From: Niameybacter massiliensis
Lineage (GTDB): Bacteria; Bacillota; Clostridia; Lachnospirales; Cellulosilyticaceae
Length of the DNA stretch: 64,000 nt
Assembly (NCBI RefSeq): GCF_001282685.1
Contig: NZ_LN875035.1
Coordinates: 13,278 to 77,277 of the forward strand
Direction of reading: 5' to 3'
Below are positions 59,696 through 64,000 of the stretch, in pieces. The notes beneath the pieces were generated by a model. The model was not told where the DNA came from, did not search any database, and saw nothing but the letters and a program-made list of their open reading frames with translations. The position numbers were made by a program, and so were the translations under genes. Within the stretch, counting starts at the first letter, position 1. Every line of letters begins with the position of its first letter.

Positions 59696-59974
59696 ATGGA
59701 CATTGAACAATTAGAAATATTAAAAAACGATGGATATAAAGCAATTGAGAAGGTAACTATACCTAAAAAGCTACAAGAGGAGCTTAATGCACTAAAAGAA
59801 AAAGCTAACTCTATTACAAATACAAATGAGTTCTACATGGTTTTAGATGATATTATTGCAAAACAAAATCAAATAGACACAGATGCACTTGTACAAATGT
59901 ATATACTTGGTAGTTTAAATGAATATAAAAGAATGTCAGAGATGCAATTAGCATTAAAAAGGGCCCAACTTTAA
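59696..59974 (+). CDS. Hypothetical helical protein (92 aa)
   Basis: A 92-residue helical, charged protein 11 bases after the recombinase, behind TAGGAGAG, ending in a terminator shared with the convergent XRE gene. It probably belongs with the recombinase. No family recognised. Confidence 0.6.
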   Translation: MDIEQLEILKNDGYKAIEKVTIPKKLQEELNALKEKANSITNTNEFYMVLDDIIAKQNQIDTDALVQMYILGSLNEYKRMSEMQLALKRAQL

Positions 59975-59992
59975 TTTGTTGGGTCCCTTTTA
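59957..59992. terminator. Bidirectional terminator
   Basis: AAAAGGGCCCAAC (59957-59969) pairs with GTTGGG-T-CCCTTTT (59978-59991, one bulge). A-run and T-run on both sides serve the convergent genes at 59696 and 59971. Confidence 0.88.
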
Positions 59993-60180
59993 ATTTTGAC
60001 TATATCCTCAATATTACAATTAAATTCTAAACAGATTTTTTCTACAGTAGACAAGTTAACACTTTCGCCTTTTTTAAACTTAGCAATAGTATCCCAACTT
60101 AATCCAACGTGATCATGCAGGTATTTCCTATCCTTACTATGCTCTCTTAGTATTTCCTCTAATCCTATGTAACTTATCAT
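59971..60180 (-). CDS. XRE/HTH_26-type transcriptional regulator
   Basis: A 69-residue helix-turn-helix protein (HDHVGLSWDTIAKFKKGESV, then LSTVEKICLEFNCNIEDIVKI) typical of HTH_26 proteins. It is divergent from the parM-like gene, and the iterons between them could be its operators as well as partition sites. GGGGGATT lies before the ATG on the minus strand. Confidence 0.82.
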   Translation of the reverse strand: MISYIGLEEILREHSKDRKYLHDHVGLSWDTIAKFKKGESVNLSTVEKICLEFNCNIEDIVKIKRDPTN

Positions 60181-60270
60181 ATAAATCCCCCTATAAATGG
60201 CATTAATATAAAAATACCATTAATTGTAAAATAAATCTAGTTTTATCGGAATAATCAAAGTTATCTCGGC

Positions 60271-60352
60271 ATATATCTAGTAGTGTATAAGAGATAGCCA
60301 CTAGGTAGCCACACATTATAAGATAGTTATTAGAGTGTAGCCACTAAGTGTA
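60271..60352 (+). repeat. parC-like iterons upstream of parM
   Basis: TAGCCACTA or TAGCCACA occurs at 60295-60303, 60306-60313 and 60338-60346, with further TAGTGT/AGTGTAG words around them. Short iterons directly upstream of a ParM/ParR operon are the usual centromere and promoter-repression site. The XRE protein could also bind here. Confidence 0.55.
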
Positions 60353-60366
60353 GAAAGGGTGGGTAG

Positions 60367-61236
60367 ATGATATTAGCACTTAATGCAGGGTTTTATAATA
60401 CAAAAGTGAGAACATGTAGTACTAGAGAAATACATCAAACTAGGATACAACTAAATGAAAATGGTAGCAGGACTCTTATATTAGGAGATTGCTACTATGA
60501 AATAGGAGCAGGGTCTAGAGATATAAGTGATAAGCAGTTAAGTACATGTCATAATGTCTGCACCAACTACAATATTTTAAAACATGCAACATCAAATGAA
60601 GTCCAGCTTATAACAGCTTTACCTATGGCATTATATCTTAATAATCAATACAGAGATAAATATCGTATAAGTATGTATGGTAATCATGATGGTATTGTTG
60701 ATGGGGAATATAAGAAGATAACGGTTACAGATTGTACAGTTTTTGCAGAAGGAGCAGCAGCTTACTTACCTCATAAAGCAGAATTAAAAAATGAAGTAGT
60801 AGGATTACTTGACTTTGGTGGTAACACAATTAATTGTATGATCTATGAATATGGTAACCTTTTAAAAGATACGATAAGTACACTTGATTTGGGAATGATT
60901 AAGCTGGAAAGGTTGATTATTGATGAATTGAATATCACTAAAAACTGGAATGTGCAAGATTATGAGATTAGAGGAATAATCAAAAGTGGAGAATGCAAAG
61001 AGATAGTAGACAAATGCATACAGTCACATTTAAAAGAGATACAGCAAAGGCTTTTAGAAAAGAAATGGAATATAAATAAGCTACATGTTTTTGCTACTGG
61101 TGGAGGAAGTAATCAGCTGGAACAGTATCTAATGAACAGTTTCAACAGAATAACAATAAGCAGTAATGCTATTTGGGATAATGTAGATGGTCTGTATTTA
61201 GTCGGGAGGGAGATTTATGGCAAAAAAACATATTAG
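60367..61236 (+). CDS. parM: ParM/Alp-like plasmid segregation actin
   Basis: A 289-residue actin-fold ATPase: phosphate-1 loop ALNAGFYNTKV (4-14), phosphate-2 loop DFGGNT (149-154) and adenosine motif ATGGGSNQ (243-250), in correct order and spacing for ParM-type actins (somewhat shorter than R1 ParM at 320). It polymerises into filaments that push plasmid copies apart when bound by ParR-parC. It overlaps the next small gene by 20 bases. Presence indicates a low-copy extrachromosomal state. Confidence 0.85.
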   Translation: MILALNAGFYNTKVRTCSTREIHQTRIQLNENGSRTLILGDCYYEIGAGSRDISDKQLSTCHNVCTNYNILKHATSNEVQLITALPMALYLNNQYRDKYRISMYGNHDGIVDGEYKKITVTDCTVFAEGAAAYLPHKAELKNEVVGLLDFGGNTINCMIYEYGNLLKDTISTLDLGMIKLERLIIDELNITKNWNVQDYEIRGIIKSGECKEIVDKCIQSHLKEIQQRLLEKKWNINKLHVFATGGGSNQLEQYLMNSFNRITISSNAIWDNVDGLYLVGREIYGKKTY

Positions 61237-61471
61237 CATAACAAACAAAAGAGTTCTAGATGCTTATGAAGAAGCTGCAAAAGATGGGAGAGGGTCTAGA
61301 CTAATAGAAGAAGCAATTATTTACTACTTGGATAATATCGAACACGACTACATCACAAAAGAGCAAGTGCAGAGTATGATTATGGATGCACTTAGAAATA
61401 TTGAAATAAAAAATCCTAACTATTCATCTGAAGAGTTAGGTAATGATATTGCAAGTATATTAGATCTATAA
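61217..61471 (+). CDS. ParR-like partition adaptor
   Basis: An 84-residue protein overlapping the actin gene. The N-terminal half (HISITNKRVLDAYEEAAKDGRGSRLIEEAIIYYL) resembles a ribbon-helix-helix DNA-binding domain, and the C-terminal half is acidic, as in ParR tails that cap the actin filament. Function is inferred from position, size and pattern. Confidence 0.72.
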   Translation: MAKKHISITNKRVLDAYEEAAKDGRGSRLIEEAIIYYLDNIEHDYITKEQVQSMIMDALRNIEIKNPNYSSEELGNDIASILDL

Positions 61472-61484
61472 GGGAGGAAGATGT

Positions 61485-61727
61485 ATGAAGTATGAAAATA
61501 TAATTAAAAAGTTAAGAAGTAATAGTGTGAGAGTATATGAGGGCGAGTTTGATTATAAGCAAGTAACAATGGTGTCTGGTACAGCTTTAATTGACTTGAT
61601 AGATGGGAAAGCAGTTCCTACATCTGCTAAGTACAATGATGTCGTAAAGCAGATCCAAGAAGGGAAGTCACACATTATGACCATAGAGGGTGGAAAGAAA
61701 TGTCTAACACAATATGATAAGTTGTAA
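61485..61727 (+). CDS. Hypothetical protein (80 aa)
   Basis: An 80-residue protein (VRVYEGEFDYKQVTMVSGTALIDLIDG, VVKQIQEGKSHIMTIEG) with an alpha/beta pattern, 13 bases after the ParR-like gene and behind GGGAGG. Third gene of the partition operon; unrecognised. Confidence 0.6.
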   Translation: MKYENIIKKLRSNSVRVYEGEFDYKQVTMVSGTALIDLIDGKAVPTSAKYNDVVKQIQEGKSHIMTIEGGKKCLTQYDKL

Positions 61728-61733
61728 AAGAAA

Positions 61734-61860
61734 AAAGACCACCTAAAAGGCAGTCTGGTTGATGGGTGCACTTACCCACGATGCAGTAGAGTGACGACTA
61801 CTCGGCTTCGCACTTCGTACCCGCTCACACTACAAGCGTATGATTTGAATTTTGAAATTA
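61734..61860 (-). ncRNA. Candidate structured RNA on the minus strand with intrinsic terminator
   Basis: Read on the minus strand, a GC-rich stretch ends with AGACTGCC-TTTTA-GGTGGTCT (61756 to 61736, two G-T wobbles) and TTTTTT, an intrinsic terminator. Upstream are further stems (TGGGT/ACCCA and AGTAG/CTACT). No ORF is convincing on either strand. A TATAAT box on the minus strand at 62000-61995 could be its promoter. Position beside the partition operon suits a copy-control or antisense RNA; an oriT is an alternative reading. Confidence 0.45.
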
Positions 61861-62065
61861 TGCAAGTCTACTAGGTGTAAGAGAGAATATTAACAAATTA
61901 TTTACAATTAAAAGATTACTGATGCACATACAGCAGCATAAGCAATAAGGTAACCTACCATTACTGGGAACATTTATTTCACATCCTTTGATTTATTATA
62001 TCTAAGCATCTCCGTTTATGCCGAGTTATATACATCGATTTTAGATTTTTTATAGGAGGAATTTT
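61861..62065. other. Gene-free stretch before the transfer-like genes
   Basis: About 200 bases with no ORF. It holds the minus-strand TATAAT (61995-62000) mentioned above and the TATAGGAGG ribosome site of the next gene at its right end. Nothing else was recognised. Confidence 0.4.
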
Positions 62066-62464
62066 ATGCGATTAGGAAGTATAGAAGTATGCTATATCTC
62101 GTACAATAAGAGCCAGTATCAGATTGCTAGAGAAGAAATGGCTAAGGTTACATTAAGTGAATTGAAAAGCATTGTGGTAGGTGCTAGTTTTTTAATGGCT
62201 ACTACAGTTAATATGCTTTATGCAAAAGTTAATGTTAATAGCTTTACAGATAAAGTCAATACAGAAGGATACAAGGTGCTAGGTATGCTACAGGCAATAG
62301 GGTACTGGGCGGCGATAGTATTTGCAGGAATAGATATAGTAAAGAACTTTAAGAAACAGGATATTAGTGGGATTATATCAACTGTATTGAAGTATTTTGT
62401 AGCAGTAGCAGTTTTATATGGTCTACCAGATATATTTGATTTAGCACGTAGTTTCTTTGATTAA
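62066..62464 (+). CDS. VirB2/TrbC-like membrane protein
   Basis: A 132-residue protein with hydrophobic segments at about 36-52, 74-92 and 104-122, the last two joined by a short cytoplasmic loop (KNFKKQDISG), as in TrbC/VirB2-type pilins of Gram-positive conjugation modules, and ending in ...LPDIFDLARSFF. It starts behind TAGGAGGAA. The pilin-like role is inferred from topology and the neighbouring transfer-like gene. Confidence 0.6.
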   Translation: MRLGSIEVCYISYNKSQYQIAREEMAKVTLSELKSIVVGASFLMATTVNMLYAKVNVNSFTDKVNTEGYKVLGMLQAIGYWAAIVFAGIDIVKNFKKQDISGIISTVLKYFVAVAVLYGLPDIFDLARSFFD

Positions 62465-62476
62465 GGAGGTATGTAT

Positions 62477-62611
62477 ATGTTAATGGCATGTAAGATAGTT
62501 GGAACAGTAGGTATCATTATGCATATATGTAAGATTCAAAAAGGCAGAGATATAGCAGTAGGAAGTAGCATAGTAGCTATTACCTGGGAGATTATAAAGG
62601 CGGTGATATAG
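62477..62611 (+). CDS. Small membrane protein (44 aa)
   Basis: A 44-residue hydrophobic protein, ATG 62477, 7 bases after AAGGAGG. Two weak membrane segments with a basic loop (KIQKGRD). It sits between the pilin-like gene and the next small gene at very short spacing. No family recognised. Confidence 0.55.
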   Translation: MLMACKIVGTVGIIMHICKIQKGRDIAVGSSIVAITWEIIKAVI

Positions 62612-62613
62612 TA

Positions 62614-62871
62614 ATGGGGCAGATAATACATTTTCCGAACAGCAAAAAAGATGATAGTAATATTGATGTTGTTCAGGTATCAAAAGATAAAATAATTATA
62701 AATGGTGTTGAGTGTAAATGCATGGACCTAGAAGAGTTTATAATGGGTATGGATATTTCACCAGAATCAGAAGAACGATTTATCAAGGGGCTGTTTGAGA
62801 TAATAAAAGAAGCTTGTTTTGAGGACATTAGAATATTAAAGATATTTAAAGAGATATTTAAAGGGAAGTGA
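62614..62871 (+). CDS. Hypothetical protein (85 aa)
   Basis: An 85-residue acidic soluble protein (MGQIIHFPNSKKDDSN; then MDLEEFIMGMDISPESEERFIKGLFEII). Starts 2 bases after the previous stop. Unrecognised; gene order suggests it belongs to the transfer-like operon. Confidence 0.6.
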   Translation: MGQIIHFPNSKKDDSNIDVVQVSKDKIIINGVECKCMDLEEFIMGMDISPESEERFIKGLFEIIKEACFEDIRILKIFKEIFKGK

Positions 62872-62875
62872 TTTA

Positions 62876-64000
62876 ATGAAGTCTATGCTACTAAGTAAAT
62901 ACTTTGAAGTAGTTAACCCAACTTATACGACATTTATGATCACACCACACTCTAGCTGTAGAAACTATAATTCAAGTACAATAGCCAAAACTATGTCTAC
63001 GATAAGACATAGGATACATAAAGAAGAAAAGAAGTATGTAGTAGAAACTAAGATGAAGTGTGTTTACATGATAGATATTTATAAAGATGATGTTAGGTTT
63101 TATTTTGTAGTGCCTACTATGTATAAGACCATGGTAAAGGAAAAGTTAAGTGCAACATGGCCCACAGCTACTATAGAAGAAAGTGAAGAAGAAGTTAAGT
63201 TTAATAGTGATAGCGTATACTACACTTTACAGTACAAAAAGAATGATGCACTAGCACTTAACGTAGATAAGAAAAGTAATGTGCTTCTAAATAACATGCT
63301 CAATGTAATAGATGTAATGGAACAAGGAGATAGGATTACGGTTATGTATAATTTTGCCTACACAAACAACTGGGGATGGCAGACTAAGGCGGAACAGACA
63401 CAGAATAAGTACCTTAATAATATTCCTATACCCAAAGAGCCTACAGGGTGGGCTATTGGACTTAACTTACTTTATAAGATATGTGACTTCTTAGATGATT
63501 TAACAAATAAATTAATAGGGGCTAATGTATCAGATGTTAACCCCTTAACAGAACTAAAAAATGCACTTGTACAGAACCCTAAGAAGCTGTCTAATGAATC
63601 TATGCATAAAAGAAATGATACTATTCTAGGATTAAATATTGGCATTGTAAGCCATTCTGATAATAAGACCAGAGCAAACCAAAATGCTATTATGACTTGC
63701 CAAAGTTTTAGGTCACTAGATGGGGATAATAAGCTTGAATATTATAAGTGCCAGCCTAATAAGTATGCAGCTAATAAGATAGGAGTGGAAGAAAGTAGCT
63801 GTTTGCTACAGTTACCCGGGCGTGACCTATTGCAACAGCATAAGATAAACCATGTGAATGTTCTTGAGAGCAAAGTATATGATGAATTACTTGAAGGTAT
63901 TATAAAGGCGGGTAAAAGTACTTATAAAGGTAATACTGTGCAAACTTACTTTAGTCAAGATAAAGAAATCTCTAATTTGCCATTTATACTATTAGGACCT
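62876..64000 (+). CDS. N-terminal part of a large protein, probably a conjugation/DNA-transfer P-loop ATPase (cut by window edge)
   Basis: An open frame of 375 codons running off the right edge. The N-terminal part has a VirB4/HerA/TraG-like layout: beta-rich start, YFVVPTMYKTMVKEKLSATWPTATIEE (a pattern I associate with such ATPases), helical middle, and it reaches FILLGP exactly at the edge, where a Walker A loop would be expected next. Without the rest, the P-loop is not seen. AAGGGAAGTG precedes the ATG. Confidence 0.6.
   Translation, partial: MKSMLLSKYFEVVNPTYTTFMITPHSSCRNYNSSTIAKTMSTIRHRIHKEEKKYVVETKMKCVYMIDIYKDDVRFYFVVPTMYKTMVKEKLSATWPTATIEESEEEVKFNSDSVYYTLQYKKNDALALNVDKKSNVLLNNMLNVIDVMEQGDRITVMYNFAYTNNWGWQTKAEQTQNKYLNNIPIPKEPTGWAIGLNLLYKICDFLDDLTNKLIGANVSDVNPLTELKNALVQNPKKLSNESMHKRNDTILGLNIGIVSHSDNKTRANQNAIMTCQSFRSLDGDNKLEYYKCQPNKYAANKIGVEESSCLLQLPGRDLLQQHKINHVNVLESKVYDELLEGIIKAGKSTYKGNTVQTYFSQDKEISNLPFILLGP

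Noticed and set aside
61755..61840. Reading the GC-rich segment as an oriT
   Set aside because: No relaxase gene is seen within the window and no known nic-site pattern was recognised; the minus-strand terminator favours an RNA. Not excluded.
1..64000. tRNA, rRNA, insertion sequences, CRISPR arrays
   Set aside because: No cloverleaf, rRNA segment, transposase or regularly spaced repeat array was recognised on reading; a dedicated search could still find a degenerate one.

Overview
The window is AT-rich DNA from an endospore-forming, low-GC Gram-positive bacterium. A type III glutamine synthetase, a YunB-type sporulation protein, a VanW/G5 wall protein and HflX/YebC orthologues point to Clostridia, probably Lachnospirales (a Cellulosilyticum-like genus is my guess; genus not established).

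Positions 1-15.6 kb are ordinary chromosome: the 3' end of a UvrD/PcrA helicase, a small membrane protein, a VanW/G5 protein, a class A penicillin-binding protein, yunB, type III glutamine synthetase, hflX, a DUF6514 protein, a YigZ/IMPACT protein, yebC, an orphan Phd/YefM-type antitoxin, a small hypothetical, a PilZ (c-di-GMP) protein and an RlmCD-type 23S rRNA uracil methyltransferase.

A large mobile element begins directly after the methyltransferase gene. From 15.65 to about 52.8 kb it is a siphophage-type prophage in canonical order: tyrosine integrase and CI-like repressor on the minus strand; divergent early genes (two XRE regulators, excisionase-like HTH, Rha/ORF6C antirepressor); recombination and replication (Rad50-like ATPase, RecT, MBL hydrolase, Lin1244-type initiator, helicase loader, PDDEXK nuclease); a long run of small accessory genes, many behind the same repeated leader; a sigma-region-4-like late regulator; SPP1-like packaging and head genes (TerS, TerL, portal, MuF-type, scaffold, decoration-like, gpE capsid); connectors, tail tube, tail chaperones with a convincing -1 frameshift signal, tape measure, hub-like protein, S74 tail fibre, BppU-like protein; then XhlA-like/holin proteins and an M15 endolysin.

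Positions 52.8-57.9 kb are a cargo region of separately terminated units: a Panacea-domain protein followed by a coiled-coil membrane protein under a palindrome-overlapped promoter (candidate toxin-antitoxin pair), another membrane coiled-coil protein, very small hydrophobic ORFs, a secreted ComEC-like metallo-hydrolase and a zinc-ribbon/TM2 protein. Two near-identical hairpins, each leading into a tiny hydrophobic ORF, flank the hydrolase gene.

From 57.9 kb to the right edge the character becomes plasmid/conjugation-like: an AT-rich inverted-repeat region, a second tyrosine recombinase, an XRE regulator, a ParM-like actin with an overlapping small ParR-like gene and upstream iterons, a GC-rich segment ending in a minus-strand intrinsic terminator (candidate ncRNA), a VirB2/TrbC-like membrane protein and the start of a large protein that may be a transfer ATPase. 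No right attachment site was recognised. The element is therefore either a prophage carrying plasmid maintenance/transfer genes or two elements joined near 57.9 kb.
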